Positions 30,515 through 40,721 of a DNA stretch of 64,000 bases are shown piece by piece (position 1 is the first letter of the stretch; every line of letters begins with the position of its first letter). Source of the DNA: an uncultured Brachybacterium sp. (lineage in GTDB: Bacteria; Actinomycetota; Actinomycetes; Actinomycetales; Dermabacteraceae); the NCBI RefSeq assembly GCF_947500705.1, contig NZ_CANMSY010000001.1:186001-250000 (forward strand). The letters run 5' to 3'. Under the pieces are notes generated by a model that made no database searches, was not told the DNA's origin, and saw only the letters and a program-made list of their open reading frames with translations. The position numbers and the translations under genes were made by a program.

Positions 30515-30541
30515 GGTCGTTCTCCTTGAAGACTAAAAAGG

Positions 30542-31537
30542 TCAGTACTGGTCGCCGAAGCCGTCGGAGTAGGAGTCCAGGGCCGACGGATCGAATCCGG
30601 CCGGGGAATCCTTCAGCGACAGACCGAGGTCGACGAGCTTCGCCTTGACCTCGTCGATGGACTTCTGGCCGAAGTTGCGGATGTCGAGCAGATCGGCCTC
30701 GGAACGGGCGGTCAGCTCGCCGACGGTGTGGACACCCTCGCGCATCAGGCAGTTGTACGACCGGACCGTGAGGTTCAGATCGTTGATCGGAAGCGCCAGA
30801 TCGGCGGCCAGAGCCTGGTCGGTGGGCGACGGGCCGATCTCGATGCCCTCCGCCTCCTGATTCAGCTCGTGTGCCAGACCGAACAGCTCGACCAGGGTCT
30901 TGCCTGCCGACGCGACCGCATCACGCGGGGAGATGGCGGGCTTGGTCTCGACGTCGACGATCAGCTTGTCGAAGTCGGTGCGCTGCTCGACACGGGTCGC
31001 CTCGACCTTGTAGGTCACCTTGAGCACGGGCGAGTAGATCGAGTCGACCGGAACCCGGCCGATCTCTCCGTCGACGCCCTTGTTCTGCGAAGCAGAGACG
31101 TAGCCGCGACCGCGCTCGACGATCAGTTCGATCTCCAGGCGGCCCTTCTCGTTGAGAGTCGCGATGTGGAGGTCGGGGTTGTGGATCTCCACACCGGCGG
31201 GCGGGGTGATGTCGGCGGCGGTGACGCGACCGGCTTCCTCACGACGCAGGTACATCACGACCGGCTCGTCGTTCTCGGAGGAGACGACCAGGTTCTTGAC
31301 GTTGAGGATGACCTCGGTGATGTCCTCCTTGACGCCGGGAACGGTGCTGAACTCGTGGAGCACACCGTCGATGCGGATCGAGGTGACCGCAGCTCCGGGG
31401 ATCGAGGACAGCAGGGTGCGACGCAGGGAGTTGCCGAGGGTGTAGCCGAAGCCCGGCTCGAGCGGCTCGATGATGAACCGTGAGCGGTTGTCCGACACGA
31501 CCTCTTCGGTCAGCGTGGGGCGCTGTGCAATGAGCAC
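30542..31537 (-). CDS. rpoA: RNA polymerase subunit alpha
   Basis: 331 residues. The N-terminal assembly domain ([20 protein letters not shown], residues ~24-43) dimerises and scaffolds beta and beta'; the C-terminal domain (~250-315) has the UP-element/activator helices [23 protein letters not shown] and [15 protein letters not shown] start with GAAAGGATCC upstream. It lies 155 bp after rpsK; rpsD, which sits here in many bacteria, is absent. A hairpin occupies the spacer. Confidence 0.98.
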   Translation of the reverse strand: MLIAQRPTLTEEVVSDNRSRFIIEPLEPGFGYTLGNSLRRTLLSSIPGAAVTSIRIDGVLHEFSTVPGVKEDITEVILNVKNLVVSSENDEPVVMYLRREEAGRVTAADITPPAGVEIHNPDLHIATLNEKGRLEIELIVERGRGYVSASQNKGVDGEIGRVPVDSIYSPVLKVTYKVEATRVEQRTDFDKLIVDVETKPAISPRDAVASAGKTLVELFGLAHELNQEAEGIEIGPSPTDQALAADLALPINDLNLTVRSYNCLMREGVHTVGELTARSEADLLDIRNFGQKSIDEVKAKLVDLGLSLKDSPAGFDPSALDSYSDGFGDQY

Positions 31538-31615
31538 TGTGGATCCTTTCAGCGAGCGTCCGCCATATGACGCTCAGAAGGGGGCGATGGGCCTAGAAGG
31601 TGAGTGGTGTCCAGG

Positions 31616-31647
31616 GTGCCGGGCGCGGCAGAAGCCCCGCCCGGCAC
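31616..31647 (-). other. hairpin in the rpsK-rpoA spacer
   Basis: A 10-bp stem (GTGCCGGGCG and its complement), one C-C mismatch, 3 more pairs and an AGAA/TTCT tetraloop. No T tract. It may cause partial termination or be an RNA-processing site that sets RpoA relative to ribosomal proteins. Confidence 0.6.
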
Positions 31648-31692
31648 GGAACGGTCCGGCGGGGAGCAGCGCCCCCGCCACGACCGCAGAGG

Positions 31693-32097
31693 TCAGACGC
31701 GGCGGCGCTTGGCCGGGCGGGTGCCGTTGTGCGGCTGCGGGGTGACGTCCTGGATCGAACCGACCTCGAGGCCGGTCGCGGTGAGCGAGCGGATCGCGGT
31801 CTCGCGGCCGGAGCCCGGGCCCTTGACGAAGACGTCGACCTTCTTCATGCCATGCTCCTGGGCACGGCGAGCTGCGGCCTCGGCGGCCATCTGCGCGGCG
31901 TAGGGGGTCGACTTGCGCGAGCCCTTGAAGCCGACCTGGCCCGCGGAGGACCAGGCGATGACGGCGCCGTTCGGGTCCGTGATGGACACGATCGTGTTGT
32001 TGAATGTGCTCTTGATATGAGCCTGGCCGTTGACAATGTTCTTCTTGTCCTTGCGGCGCGGCTTGCGCGCAGCGGCCTGCTGGGTCTTGGATGCCAT
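31693..32097 (-). CDS. rpsK: 30S ribosomal protein S11
   Basis: 134 residues, standard length. Seen: [15 protein letters not shown] near residue 27, [15 protein letters not shown] near 58 and the basic C-terminal [18 protein letters not shown]. Platform protein contacting 16S rRNA near the mRNA exit. Follows rpsM in the alpha operon after a 104-bp spacer. Confidence 0.97.
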   Translation of the reverse strand: MASKTQQAAARKPRRKDKKNIVNGQAHIKSTFNNTIVSITDPNGAVIAWSSAGQVGFKGSRKSTPYAAQMAAEAAARRAQEHGMKKVDVFVKGPGSGRETAIRSLTATGLEVGSIQDVTPQPHNGTRPAKRRRV

Positions 32098-32201
32098 ACG
32101 GCAGTACTCCTCTGGTGGGTTTCGGGTGCGCCGGGTCCCTCAGCGGCGCGAAGTGACGACGGGTCCGAAGACTCCCGCGGTCCGACGGCAGGAGCCGTGG
32201 A

Positions 32202-32576
32202 TCAGCGGGTCTTCTTCTTGCCGGCGACCGTGCGCTTGGGGCCCTTGCGGGTGCGCGCGTTGGTCTTGGTGCGCTGGCCGTGCACCGGAAGACCACGGCG
32301 GTGGCGCAGACCCTGGTAGCTGCCGATCTCGACCTTGCGGCGGATGTCACCGGCGACCTCGCGGCGCAGGTCACCCTCGACCATGTAGTTCTCTTCGATG
32401 TGATCGCGAAGCTTGACGAGGTCCTCGTCGCTGACCTCGCGCACGCGCAGGTCACCGGAGACGCCGGTCGCGGCCAGGGTCTCCAGGGCGCGGGTGCGGC
32501 CCACGCCGAAGATGTACGTCAGGGCGACTTCGAGGCGCTTTTCGCGCGGAAGGTCTACTCCCACCAGACGTGCCAT
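32202..32576 (-). CDS. rpsM: 30S ribosomal protein S13
   Basis: 124 residues from ATG 32576 ([19 protein letters not shown]); a TTG six bases earlier is also open but AGGAG spacing favours the ATG. Core IGVGRTRA-like segment [12 protein letters not shown] near residue 25 and the basic tail [18 protein letters not shown]. Head protein that contacts P-site tRNA and bridges to L5. The 216-bp spacer up to rpmJ holds GC-rich inverted repeats but no clear promoter. Confidence 0.97.
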   Translation of the reverse strand: MARLVGVDLPREKRLEVALTYIFGVGRTRALETLAATGVSGDLRVREVSDEDLVKLRDHIEENYMVEGDLRREVAGDIRRKVEIGSYQGLRHRRGLPVHGQRTKTNARTRKGPKRTVAGKKKTR

Positions 32577-32792
32577 GTGCAAATTCTCCTACTGTCTCGG
32601 AGGCCTGATCCGACACCTCGCCCGGGTCTTTCCCCTGGACGCCGCAGCCTCCGCGCTGCGGGTGGCCGGCCCGAGGGCCGGTGGTATCGTCTCTTCTTTT
32701 ATGTGTGCCCGACGGATCGGACGGTGCCCTTCAGGGCTGCCGCCTCGAGGGCGGCTGTCACGGCAGGAGCCGGGATGTGCGGAGTGCTCCGC

Positions 32793-32906
32793 TCAGCCCT
32801 GGCGCTGCTTGTGACGGGGGTTCGAGCAGATCACCATGACGCGCGAGTGGCGACGGATCACCTTGCAGTTGTCACAGATGGGCTTGACGCTCGGATTGAC
32901 CTTCAT
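32793..32906 (-). CDS. rpmJ: 50S ribosomal protein L36, zinc-binding form
   Basis: 37 residues: [20 protein letters not shown] then [17 protein letters not shown]. The C-x2-C, Cys and His ligands of the zinc form are intact. ATG 32906 has GGGAGAAGGA upstream and lies 22 bp after infA. The zinc form implies a possible zinc-free paralogue elsewhere, as in other actinobacteria. Confidence 0.97.
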   Translation of the reverse strand: MKVNPSVKPICDNCKVIRRHSRVMVICSNPRHKQRQG

Positions 32907-32928
32907 AGCTTTCCTTCTCCCGGGACGA

Positions 32929-33150
32929 TCACTTGTAGCGGTACACGATGCGGCCACGGTCGAGATCGTAGGGGCTCAGCTCGACGACCACACGGTCCTC
33001 GGGAAGGATGCGGATGTAGTGCTGGCGCATCTTCCCGGAGATGTGCGCGAGCACTTTGTGCCCGTTGTCGAGCTCAACACGGAAACGCGCATTCGCGAGC
33101 GCCTCCGTCACCAAGCCCTCGACCTCGATCACGCCGTCCTTCTTCGCCAT
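32929..33150 (-). CDS. infA: translation initiation factor IF-1
   Basis: 73 residues from ATG 33150 ([18 protein letters not shown]), a single S1-like OB fold with [20 protein letters not shown] and the end [13 protein letters not shown]. Blocks the A site during initiation. A frame nine codons upstream is not part of the family. First gene of the infA-rpmJ-rpsM-rpsK-rpoA-rplQ unit; its promoter should lie within 33151-33437. Confidence 0.98.
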   Translation of the reverse strand: MAKKDGVIEVEGLVTEALANARFRVELDNGHKVLAHISGKMRQHYIRILPEDRVVVELSPYDLDRGRIVYRYK

Positions 33151-33510
33151 GCCTCCCCAATCTCTCGCCCCCGGCAAGCCGGTGCCGAGTTCCGCGTTCC
33201 TGAATTCTCAGGCTGTGCTCACCGACCGTCAGGTGACGGTACGGTGGTCGACATGGGTGCGCGCTGCGCGTGTCGTCGGCCTCGCTGATCGTCACGGCTG
33301 AGCCGCTGGATCGATCGGCGCGACGGGACTGCACGACCTGCGATGAGGACGACGTGCACGGAGCACACCCGATGGATCAGCCTACACGCGCCTCACGGAT
33401 CAGGCGAGGGGCGAGAGTGATGACACCGGTCACGTCACGCGGGGGTCTCCCCCGCGGGTCGCCCTGCCCCGCAGCCAGCTCAGCGCCCTGCAGCCAGCTC
33501 GGCAGCCGGC
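33151..33510 (-). other. spacer between map and infA, infA promoter region
   Basis: 360 bp without a gene. At 33438-33456 is CGCGGGGG-TCT-CCCCCGCG, an 8-bp perfect hairpin that may end the secY-adk-map transcript. The rest should hold the infA promoter, but I see no convincing -35/-10 pair. Confidence 0.5.
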
Positions 33511-34359
33511 TCACGCCGCAGGGTCGGCCAGCGGATCCGGTGCCGCCACGATGCCTCGCAGCGCGAGCTCGGCGACGCCGCCGTCGCCCTCGGTGAGCAC
33601 CAGCAGACCCTGCTCGGTCACGGCGACGGAGTGCTCGGAGTGGGCGGCACGCCCCCCGGCGGTGGCCCGCACGGTCCAGTCGTCGTCCTCGAGCGTCCAG
33701 TTGCCGGGGCCCTGGATCAGCATCGGCTCGATCGCCAGGCACATCCCCGGGCGCACCCTGGGGCCCCGGGAGCGGGTGCGGTAGTTCATGACGTCGGGAG
33801 CCTCGTGCATCGCCGTGCCGATCCCATGGCCGCCGAAGCCCTCGAGATGCGAGAGCGACTCCCCCGCCCGCTCGCTGACGAAGTCCTCGATCGCAGCGCT
33901 GACCTGTCCCACCCGGTCCGCGGCGGCGAGTGCGGCGATGCCGGCCCAGAGCGCTTCACGAGTGGTGGCCACCAGGTCCTCGTCGGCCACGGAGCGCGGC
34001 GAGCCCACGATGTGCGTGCGCGCCGCGTCCGAATGCCAGCCCTCGATGATCAGGCCGCCGTCGATCGAGACGATGTCGCCCTCGACGAGCAGTCGGTCGT
34101 CAGGGATCCCATGGACCACGACCTCGTTGACGCTGATGCACAGCGTCGCCGGGTACCCCTGGTAGCCCAGGAAGTTCGGGGTCGCGCCCCCATCGCGGAT
34201 CATGTCGTGGGCGAGGGTGTCCAGCTCGTCGGTGGTGATGCCGGGACGGATCTCCGCGGCGAGCATCTCGTGGACACGGTGCAGCAGCTTCCCGCTGCGG
34301 CGCATCATGAGGATCTGCTCCGGGGTCTTGAGCTGCACGCGCTCCGGCAGGATGCTCAT
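33511..34359 (-). CDS. map: methionine aminopeptidase, type I
   Basis: 282 residues, slightly long for the type Ia enzyme (~255-265). The five metal ligands are intact: Asp100, Asp111, His178 (GGHGIGTAMH), Glu211 (AIEPML) and Glu242 (SEHSVAVT), and His83 of VVHGIPDD sits in the active site. Removes initiator methionine from nascent chains. ATG 34359 overlaps the adk stop (ATGA). Adjacent to adk and secY as in most actinobacteria. Confidence 0.96.
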   Translation of the reverse strand: MSILPERVQLKTPEQILMMRRSGKLLHRVHEMLAAEIRPGITTDELDTLAHDMIRDGGATPNFLGYQGYPATLCISVNEVVVHGIPDDRLLVEGDIVSIDGGLIIEGWHSDAARTHIVGSPRSVADEDLVATTREALWAGIAALAAADRVGQVSAAIEDFVSERAGESLSHLEGFGGHGIGTAMHEAPDVMNYRTRSRGPRVRPGMCLAIEPMLIQGPGNWTLEDDDWTVRATAGGRAAHSEHSVAVTEQGLLVLTEGDGGVAELALRGIVAAPDPLADPAA

Positions 34360-34961
34360 CGGCCGGCGAGAGCCTCGCGCAACGAGGTGGTGACGTCGTC
34401 GATCGCCGCCATGCCGTCGACCCGGCGCACCAGGTCCCGCTTCTCGTAGACATCGATCAGCGGTGCGGTCTGCTCCGAATAGACCTCGAGCCGGTGGCGG
34501 ATGGTCTCCTCGGTGTCGTCGCTGCGGCCCTGCTGCTTGCCGCGCTCGACGAGGCGACCGACGACCTCCTCGGTCTCCACCACGAGCAGCAGCACGGCGT
34601 CGAGCGTCGTGCCCAGCTCGGTGAGCATCCCGTCAAGGGCCTCCACCTGGTCGAGGGTGCGGGGGTAGCCGTCGAGCAGGAATCCGTCCTGGGCATCGGC
34701 CTCGCCGAGCCGGGAGCGGACCATGTCGTTGGTGACCGAGTCGGGGACGTACTCGCCCTTGTCCATGTAGGACTTCGCGAGCACGCCGAGCTCGGTCTCG
34801 CCGGACACGTTCGCCCGGAAGATGTCGCCGGTGGAGATCGCCGGGATGGAGAGCTCCTCGGCGAGGCGCACGGCCTGGGTGCCCTTGCCCGCACCGGGAG
34901 GGCCCACGATCAGCAGGCGGCGGGCCTGGACGGGCGAGGCGGCGGAGGTGGAGGTGTTCAC
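34356..34961 (-). CDS. adk: adenylate kinase
   Basis: 201 residues, short type with no zinc LID: P-loop GPPGAGKGTQA near residue 20, ISTGDIFRAN near 42, FLLDGYPRTLDQ near 94 and a compact LID. Converts AMP + ATP to 2 ADP. GTG 34961 overlaps the secY stop (GTGA), and GAAGGGA precedes it within secY. Confidence 0.97.
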   Translation of the reverse strand: MNTSTSAASPVQARRLLIVGPPGAGKGTQAVRLAEELSIPAISTGDIFRANVSGETELGVLAKSYMDKGEYVPDSVTNDMVRSRLGEADAQDGFLLDGYPRTLDQVEALDGMLTELGTTLDAVLLLVVETEEVVGRLVERGKQQGRSDDTEETIRHRLEVYSEQTAPLIDVYEKRDLVRRVDGMAAIDDVTTSLREALAGR

Positions 34962-36262
34962 CGAAGAATCCCTTCGTAGTGGTGCTGCTGGAGCTTCGCA
35001 TCGATCTGCTTCACGGTGTCGAGACCGACGCCGATGATGATCAGCAGGGACACGCCACCGAGCGGGAAGTCCTGCGAGGTTCCGAGATAGACGAGAGCGA
35101 CCAGCGGGATCAGGCAGATCACCGCGAGATAGACGGCGCCTGCGGACTGGATCCGATTGATCACGTAGCGCAGGTAGTTCTCGGTGGGCTTACCGGCGCG
35201 GACGTTGGGGATGAATCCGCCGTACTTCTTCATGTTGTCCGCGATCTCCTCCGCATTGAAGGTGATCGAGGTGTAGAAGAACGCGAAGAAGACGATCAGG
35301 GTCACGTACACCACGGCGTAGATCCAGGAGAAGGAGAAGCCGAGCACCAGGTGCGTGTTGACCCATTGCACCCATCCTGCTTCCGGATCACCGAAGGAGG
35401 AGGCCATCTGCGGCAGGGCGAGGATCGAGCTGGCGAAGATGACGGGGATGACGCCGGCCTGGTTGACCTTCACCGGGATGTAGGTGGAGGTGCCGCCGTA
35501 CATGCGCCGGCCCACCATGCGCTTGGCGTACTGCACAGGGATGCGCCGCTGAGACTGCTCGACGAACACCATGCCGACCATGACGACCAGCGCCACGAGT
35601 ATGACCAGGGAGAAGGTCAGCCAGCCCTGCAACTGCCACACCTGGGAGAAGGACCCCGGGAAGGAGGAGGCGATCGACGTGAAGATCATCAGCGACATGC
35701 CGTTGCCGATGCCGCGCTCGGTGATCATCTCGCCCATGAACATGATCAGCACGGTGCCGACGGTCATGGTCATGACCATGGACAGCAGAACGGGGATCGA
35801 CTGGTCGGGGACCAGCTCGAGCTGACAGCCGACGAAGAAGTTGCCCGAGCGCACCAGCGTGATGATGGTGGTCGACTGGAGGATGCCCAGACCGATGGTG
35901 AGGTACCGGGTGTACTGGGTGAGCTTCGCGGTGCCGGAGGCCCCTTCCTTATGGAGGGCCTCGAACCGTGGGATCACCACGCGCAGCAGCTGCACGATGA
36001 TCGACGCGGTGATGTAGGGCATCACGCCCAGGGCAAAGATGGAGAGCTGCAACAGGGCGCCACCGGAGAACATGTTGATCATGCCCATCACGTTGGAGCC
36101 ACCGGCCGAGGCGGCCTGATCTGCACAGAACATCACGTTGGTGGCGTCGAATCCCGGAGTGGGGATGTAGACACCAGCGCGATAGATCGCGATCAGTCCG
36201 AGTGTGAAGAGGATCTTCGCTCTCAGCTCGGGGGTGCGCAGCGCGCGCACGAACGAGTTCAC
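34958..36262 (-). CDS. secY: preprotein translocase subunit SecY
   Basis: 434 residues with ten membrane helices; begins VNSFVRALRTPELRAKILFT. Typical parts: GVYIPTPGFD near residue 30 before the plug, cytoplasmic loop C5 with RRIPVQYAKRMVGRRMYGG, and YTSITFNAEEIADNMKKYGG near 350. GTG 36262 has a strong AGGAGG ribosome site; the open frame extends upstream without similarity. Forms the protein-conducting channel with SecE/SecG. Coupled to adk. Confidence 0.98.
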   Translation of the reverse strand: MNSFVRALRTPELRAKILFTLGLIAIYRAGVYIPTPGFDATNVMFCADQAASAGGSNVMGMINMFSGGALLQLSIFALGVMPYITASIIVQLLRVVIPRFEALHKEGASGTAKLTQYTRYLTIGLGILQSTTIITLVRSGNFFVGCQLELVPDQSIPVLLSMVMTMTVGTVLIMFMGEMITERGIGNGMSLMIFTSIASSFPGSFSQVWQLQGWLTFSLVILVALVVMVGMVFVEQSQRRIPVQYAKRMVGRRMYGGTSTYIPVKVNQAGVIPVIFASSILALPQMASSFGDPEAGWVQWVNTHLVLGFSFSWIYAVVYVTLIVFFAFFYTSITFNAEEIADNMKKYGGFIPNVRAGKPTENYLRYVINRIQSAGAVYLAVICLIPLVALVYLGTSQDFPLGGVSLLIIIGVGLDTVKQIDAKLQQHHYEGILR

Positions 36263-36360
36263 CTGTTTCCCTCCTGGAGGTCCGGGGACGGGACCAAGGG
36301 TGTCACGGTCCGTCCGGGTGCCGCGGGATTGCGCGGCCATCGGACCGGCCCCGATATGAC

Positions 36361-36406
36361 GACAGGGCACCGTCGCACAGATTATTCTGTGCCACGGTGC
36401 CCCGTC
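36361..36406 (-). other. long hairpin between rplO and secY
   Basis: Arms pair as 3, 9 and 7 bp blocks separated by single mismatches around a 4-nt loop; outer block GGGCACCGT with ACGGTGCCC, inner GCACAGA with TCTGTGC. It sits 9 bp after rplO inside the spc operon and looks like a partial terminator or processing site that separates secY-adk-map from the ribosomal genes. Confidence 0.75.
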
Positions 36407-36415
36407 AAAAGAGAC

Positions 36416-36874
36416 TCACGCGGTGGTGACGGACCCGCCAGCCGCCGCGATCTTCTGCTCCGCCGAGGCGGAGAACTTCTGGGCGGTGACGTCGAGCTTG
36501 ACGCTCACGTCGCCGGCGCCCAGCACCTTGACGGGCTGGTTCTTGCGCACGGCGCCCTTGGCGACGAGATCCTCGACCGTCACAGTGCCGCCCTCGGGGA
36601 ACAGCTCCTGCAGGGTCGAGAGGTTCACTGCCTGGTACTCGACGCGGAACGGGTTGGTGAAGCCGCGAAGCTTCGGCAGCCGCATGTGCAGCGGCATCTG
36701 CCCGCCCTCGAAGCCGATGCGCACCGTGTTGCGGGCCTTGGTGCCCTTGGTGCCACGTCCGGCCGTCTTGCCCTTGGAAGCCTCACCACGACCGACGCGG
36801 GTGCGTGCGGTCTTGGAACCCGGCGCGGGGCGCAGGTCGTGAAGCTTCAGAGGGCTCTGGTTGGAATCAGTCAT
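36416..36874 (-). CDS. rplO: 50S ribosomal protein L15
   Basis: 152 residues. The Gly/Arg/Lys-rich N-terminus ([34 protein letters not shown]) threads into 23S rRNA; core [16 protein letters not shown] near residue 67. Starts one base after rpmD ends. Followed by a hairpin before secY. Confidence 0.97.
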   Translation of the reverse strand: MTDSNQSPLKLHDLRPAPGSKTARTRVGRGEASKGKTAGRGTKGTKARNTVRIGFEGGQMPLHMRLPKLRGFTNPFRVEYQAVNLSTLQELFPEGGTVTVEDLVAKGAVRKNQPVKVLGAGDVSVKLDVTAQKFSASAEQKIAAAGGSVTTA

Positions 36875-36875
36875 G

Positions 36876-37055
36876 TCAGTCCACCTCTTCGAACGTCACC
36901 AGATGGGTGACGGTGCGGATCATGCCGCGGATCTCAGGGCGGTCTTCCTTCACCACGGTGTCACCGATGCGCTTGAGGCCGAGGCCGCGCAGGGTGGCTC
37001 GCTGGCTCTTGGTGCCGCCGATGTCAGAACGGGTCTGGGTCACCTTGATCTGCAT
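36876..37055 (-). CDS. rpmD: 50S ribosomal protein L30
   Basis: 59 residues ([20 protein letters not shown] then [14 protein letters not shown]). ATG 37055 overlaps the rpsE stop by one base (TGATG). Usual place between rpsE and rplO. Confidence 0.96.
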   Translation of the reverse strand: MQIKVTQTRSDIGGTKSQRATLRGLGLKRIGDTVVKEDRPEIRGMIRTVTHLVTFEEVD

Positions 37056-37744
37056 CAGGCACCCACCTTCTGCGCACGAGCCGCAGCACGACCCGCGGCC
37101 TGGGCCCGCAGGAGCGGTGCCGGCGTGACCTGCTCGACCGTGAGGCCACGACGTGCTGCCACGGCCTCCGGCTCCTCGAGCATCTTGAGCGCGGCGACAG
37201 TCGCCCGCACGATGTTGATCGCGTTGGTCGAGCCGAGCGACTTGGAGAGCACGTCGTGCACCCCGGCGCACTCGAGAACGGCGCGGACCGGGCCGCCGGC
37301 GATCACACCGGTGCCGGGAGCGGCCGGGCGCAGCAGGACGACGCCCGCTGCATCCTCGCCCTGGACCGGGTGCACGACGGTGCCCTGGATGCGAGGGACG
37401 CGGAAGAAGTTCTTCTTCGCCTCCTCGACGCCCTTGGCGATCGCCGCGGGCACCTCCTTGGCCTTGCCGTAGCCGACTCCGACGGTGCCGTCGCCGTCAC
37501 CCACCACCACGAGAGCGGTGAAGGAGAAGCGACGGCCGCCCTTGACGACCTTGGACACGCGGTTGATGCTCACGACGCGCTCGAGGAATGCCGACTTCTC
37601 GGCCTCCTGTCCGCGGCCGCGGCCACCCTGACGCCCACCGCGGTCGTTGCCGCCCTGACGGGCGCCGCGATCGTTGCTGGTGTTCGTGTTGTCGTTCCCA
37701 CGGCCGGAGGCCGCGGGACCGTTGCTACGCTGCTGTGCAGCCAT
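37055..37744 (-). CDS. rpsE: 30S ribosomal protein S5 with RGG-rich N-terminal extension
   Basis: 229 residues. The first ~48 are Asn/Gly/Arg/Gln-rich with RGG-type repeats ([20 protein letters not shown]), unlike E. coli S5. The double-stranded RNA-binding core follows: [33 protein letters not shown] and GAGVHDV-type [14 protein letters not shown]. Lines the mRNA entry channel and affects fidelity. ATG 37744 precedes this extension and has GAGAAGAGGATC upstream. Confidence 0.96.
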   Translation of the reverse strand: MAAQQRSNGPAASGRGNDNTNTSNDRGARQGGNDRGGRQGGRGRGQEAEKSAFLERVVSINRVSKVVKGGRRFSFTALVVVGDGDGTVGVGYGKAKEVPAAIAKGVEEAKKNFFRVPRIQGTVVHPVQGEDAAGVVLLRPAAPGTGVIAGGPVRAVLECAGVHDVLSKSLGSTNAINIVRATVAALKMLEEPEAVAARRGLTVEQVTPAPLLRAQAAGRAAARAQKVGA

Positions 37745-37781
37745 ATTCAGATCCTCTTCTCGTCCTGTGTCCGGGCGGCGA

Positions 37782-38168
37782 TCACAGCGCCAGGCCAGCC
37801 TCGCGGGCACCGTCTGCGACGGCGGCCACACGGCCGTGGTACTTGTTGCCGCCGCGGTCGAACACGACGGAGTCGATCCCGGCAGCCTTGGCACGCTCGG
37901 CGACGAGGGTGCCGACGGTGCGGGCCTTGTCGGTCTTCGCTGCCTCGGTGCCGCGCAGGTCGGCTTCCATGGTCGATGCCGACGCGATGGTCTTGCCGAG
38001 GGCGTCGTCGACGACCTGGACGAAGACGTGGCGCGCCGAGCGGGTGACCACCAGGCGGGGACGCTGGGCGGTGCCGATGACACGACGACGGACCCGCAGG
38101 TGACGACGGCCGCGCGAGCGCAGCTTGCTGCCGCGGTTGCCCTTGGTGTGCTTGAGTGCGTAACCCAT
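37782..38168 (-). CDS. rplR: 50S ribosomal protein L18
   Basis: 128 residues from ATG 38168 ([20 protein letters not shown]); a GTG at 38174 overlapping the rplF stop is the other possible start. Core [18 protein letters not shown] and the terminal [20 protein letters not shown] bind 5S rRNA. Lies between rplF and rpsE as usual. Confidence 0.96.
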   Translation of the reverse strand: MGYALKHTKGNRGSKLRSRGRRHLRVRRRVIGTAQRPRLVVTRSARHVFVQVVDDALGKTIASASTMEADLRGTEAAKTDKARTVGTLVAERAKAAGIDSVVFDRGGNKYHGRVAAVADGAREAGLAL

Positions 38169-38170
38169 GA

Positions 38171-38713
38171 TCACTTACCAGCCTTTCCGGCCTTGCGGAG
38201 CACGACCTCGTCGGCGTAGCGCACACCCTTGCCCTTGTAGGGCTCGGGCTTGCGCAGCTTGCGGATGTTCGCTGCGACCTCGCCCACCTGCTGCTTGTCG
38301 ATGCCGTTGACCGAGAACTTGGCCGGCGACTCGACGACGAAGGTGATGCCCTGGGGCGCCTTCACCGTGACGGGGTGGGAGAAGCCGAGGGCGAACTCGA
38401 GGTCCGTGCCCTTCGCGGTCACACGGTAGCCCGTGCCCACGATTTCCAGCTTCTTGGAGTAGCCCTCGGTGACACCGAGGACGATGTTGTTGATGAGCGT
38501 GCGGGTCAGGCCGTGGAGGGCCTTGTTCTCGCGCTCCTCGTCGGGGCGGTTCACCACGATGGTGCCGTCCTCACCGCGCTCGACGGTGAGGGGAGCAGGC
38601 ACGACGTGCTTGAGCTCGCCCTTGGGGCCGGTCACCGTGACGGTGCGGTCCTCGATGGTGACGTTATGGACTGAGGCCGGCACTGCGACCGGCAGGCGTC
38701 CGATGCGGGACAT
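38171..38713 (-). CDS. rplF: 50S ribosomal protein L6
   Basis: 180 residues from ATG 38713 ([20 protein letters not shown]), with AGGAGACAAA upstream. Two related domains; the C-terminal rRNA-binding signature is near [16 protein letters not shown]. Near the factor-binding stalk base. Confidence 0.97.
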   Translation of the reverse strand: MSRIGRLPVAVPASVHNVTIEDRTVTVTGPKGELKHVVPAPLTVERGEDGTIVVNRPDEERENKALHGLTRTLINNIVLGVTEGYSKKLEIVGTGYRVTAKGTDLEFALGFSHPVTVKAPQGITFVVESPAKFSVNGIDKQQVGEVAANIRKLRKPEPYKGKGVRYADEVVLRKAGKAGK

Positions 38714-38735
38714 AGCTGTTTGTCTCCTCTCCCGC

Positions 38736-39134
38736 TCACCAGATGTAGGCGAGGACTTCCCCACCCACACCCTTCTTGGCTGCCTGCCGGTCGGTCAGAA
38801 GGCCGGAGGACGTGGACAGGATCGCCACGCCCAGTCCGCCGAGGACCTTGGGCAGATTGGTGGACTTTGCGTACACGCGAAGGCCGGGCTTCGAAATACG
38901 ACGGATCCCGGAGATGGCACGCTCACGGCTGTCCGAGTACTTGAGCTCGAGGACGAGCTTGCTGCCCACCTCGGCCTCTTCCTCGGTCCAGCCGAGGATG
39001 TAGCCCTCTGCCTTCAGGATGTCCGCGATGCGGGCCTTCAACTTCGAATACGGCATGGACGCGGTCTCGTGGTACGCCCCTGAGGCGTTACGGATCCGCG
39101 TCAGCATGTCCGCGATCGGGTCGGTCATGGTCAT
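38736..39134 (-). CDS. rpsH: 30S ribosomal protein S8
   Basis: 132 residues. [20 protein letters not shown] opens the protein, and the RNA-binding C-terminal [20 protein letters not shown] is the S8 signature. ATG 39128 (MTDPIAD) is an equally possible start. Binds the central domain of 16S rRNA and often represses the spc operon in other bacteria; no such site was identified here. Confidence 0.97.
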   Translation of the reverse strand: MTMTDPIADMLTRIRNASGAYHETASMPYSKLKARIADILKAEGYILGWTEEEAEVGSKLVLELKYSDSRERAISGIRRISKPGLRVYAKSTNLPKVLGGLGVAILSTSSGLLTDRQAAKKGVGGEVLAYIW

Positions 39135-39206
39135 GTCTGTTGCTTCTTCCTCACCTGGTTTCCCTCGGTCGCCATGTATGCGACGAGGGACCTCTGGCGG
39201 TAGTCC

Positions 39207-39392
39207 TTACCAGCTGCTCTTGGTGACGCCGGGGAGCTCACCGCGGTGAGCCATCTCGCGAAGGCAGACTCGGCAGAGCCCGAACTTGCGGTACACGGAG
39301 TGCGGACGCCCGCAGCGCTGGCACCGGGTGTAGCCGCGCACAGCGAACTTGGGCTTGCGCTCCGACTTCTTGATCAGGGCTGTCTTCGCCAT
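39207..39392 (-). CDS. rpsN: 30S ribosomal protein S14, type Z (zinc ribbon)
   Basis: 61 residues, the short zinc form: [20 protein letters not shown] holds both CxxC pairs, and the end is [15 protein letters not shown]. Only 1 bp separates it from rplE. Confidence 0.97.
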   Translation of the reverse strand: MAKTALIKKSERKPKFAVRGYTRCQRCGRPHSVYRKFGLCRVCLREMAHRGELPGVTKSSW

Positions 39393-39393
39393 A

Positions 39394-39963
39394 TCAGTTC
39401 TCCTTGAAGGGGAAGCCGAGCAGCTTGAGCAGCGCGCGTCCCTCGTCGTCGGTCTTCGCGGTGGTCACGACCGTGATGTCCATACCGCGGACGCGGTCGA
39501 TCTTGTCCTGATCGATCTCGTGGAACATCACCTGTTCCGTGAGACCGAAGGTGTAGTTCCCGTTGCCGTCGAAGTGCTTCGGGGACAGGCCGCGGAAGTC
39601 ACGGATACGGGGCAGCGCGGTGGACAGCAGGCGGTCCAGGAACTCCCACATACGGGCGTTGCGCAGGGTGACGTGGGCACCGATCGGCATGCCCTCGCGC
39701 AGCTTGAACTGCGCGATGGACTTGCGAGCCTTGGTGACCTGGGGCTTCTGACCGGTGATGTCCGCGAGGTCGCGGATGGCACCGTCGATGACCTTGGAGT
39801 CGCGAGCGGCGTCGCCGACGCCCATGTTCACGACGATCTTGGTCAGACCGGGGACCAGCATGACGTTGCCGTAACCGAACTGCTCGGTCAGCTGAGCCTT
39901 GATGGTCTCGTTGTACTTGGTCTTGAGGCGCGGGGTGGTCGCCTGGGTGGCAGTCTCGCTCAT
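39394..39963 (-). CDS. rplE: 50S ribosomal protein L5
   Basis: 189 residues from ATG 39963. Signatures: [20 protein letters not shown] near residue 36 and [20 protein letters not shown] near 140. Binds 5S rRNA and contacts P-site tRNA. Starts 1 bp after rplX. A long upstream frame inside rplX is spurious. Confidence 0.97.
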   Translation of the reverse strand: MSETATQATTPRLKTKYNETIKAQLTEQFGYGNVMLVPGLTKIVVNMGVGDAARDSKVIDGAIRDLADITGQKPQVTKARKSIAQFKLREGMPIGAHVTLRNARMWEFLDRLLSTALPRIRDFRGLSPKHFDGNGNYTFGLTEQVMFHEIDQDKIDRVRGMDITVVTTAKTDDEGRALLKLLGFPFKEN

Positions 39964-39964
39964 C

Positions 39965-40351
39965 TCAGATGTCCTTCCCGGAGCGCTTGGCGAAGCGGAC
40001 ACGCACCTGCTTGGTGCGGCCGTTCTCGAGCTCGAGGGTCTCGACGCGGTAACCGATCTTGGTCGGCTTGTTGTCCTCCGGGTCGACCAGAGCCACGTTC
40101 GAGACGTGGATCGAGGCCTCGCGCTGCTCGATGCCGCCCGCGCCGCCAGCCTGGTTGGGCTTGACGTGGTGCGTGCGGCGGTTGATGCCCTCGACCAGCA
40201 CACGCTGGGAATCGGGGAACACCTGTAGGACACGGCCCTGCTTGCCCTTGTCGCCGACCTCGAGGCCGCGTGCTGCGGCGGCGTCGCTGTCGCTGGTGCG
40301 ACCGGTGATCACCTGGACGAGGTCGCCCTTCTTGATCTTCATCTTTGCCAT
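39965..40351 (-). CDS. rplX: 50S ribosomal protein L24
   Basis: 128 residues, longer than the ~104 typical because of an insert rich in Asp/Ala/Gly after the first KOW strand ([20 protein letters not shown]). The second part, [20 protein letters not shown], is normal. Assembly-initiating protein at the exit tunnel. Confidence 0.96.
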   Translation of the reverse strand: MAKMKIKKGDLVQVITGRTSDSDAAAARGLEVGDKGKQGRVLQVFPDSQRVLVEGINRRTHHVKPNQAGGAGGIEQREASIHVSNVALVDPEDNKPTKIGYRVETLELENGRTKQVRVRFAKRSGKDI

Positions 40352-40352
40352 G

Positions 40353-40721
40353 TCACACCACCTCCGGTGCCAGCGAGACGATCTTCATGAAGCGCTTGTC
40401 GCGCAGCTCGCGCCCGACGGGGCCGAAGATGCGAGTTCCGCGCGGCTCCCCATCGGTCTTGAGGATCACCGCTGCGTTCTCGTCGAAGCGGATGTAGGAG
40501 CCGTCGATGCGACGGACCTCCTTGGACGTGCGGACGACGACCGCCTTGACGACGTCGCCCTTCTTGACGTTGCCACCGGGGATGGCGTCCTTGACGGTCG
40601 CCACGATGGTGTCCCCGATGCTGGCGTAACGGCGACCGGAGCCACCGAGAACACGGATGCAGAGAATCTCCTTGGCACCCGTGTTGTCGGCGACCTTCAG
40701 TCGCGACTCCTGCTGAATCAC
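40353..40721 (-). CDS. rplN: 50S ribosomal protein L14
   Basis: 122 residues, standard. Starts [20 protein letters not shown], with [20 protein letters not shown] and [20 protein letters not shown]. First gene of the rightward-to-leftward spc block here: its usual partner rpsQ is 1.2 kb away, beyond a plus-strand gene, so rplN needs its own promoter. Confidence 0.98.
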   Translation of the reverse strand: MIQQESRLKVADNTGAKEILCIRVLGGSGRRYASIGDTIVATVKDAIPGGNVKKGDVVKAVVVRTSKEVRRIDGSYIRFDENAAVILKTDGEPRGTRIFGPVGRELRDKRFMKIVSLAPEVV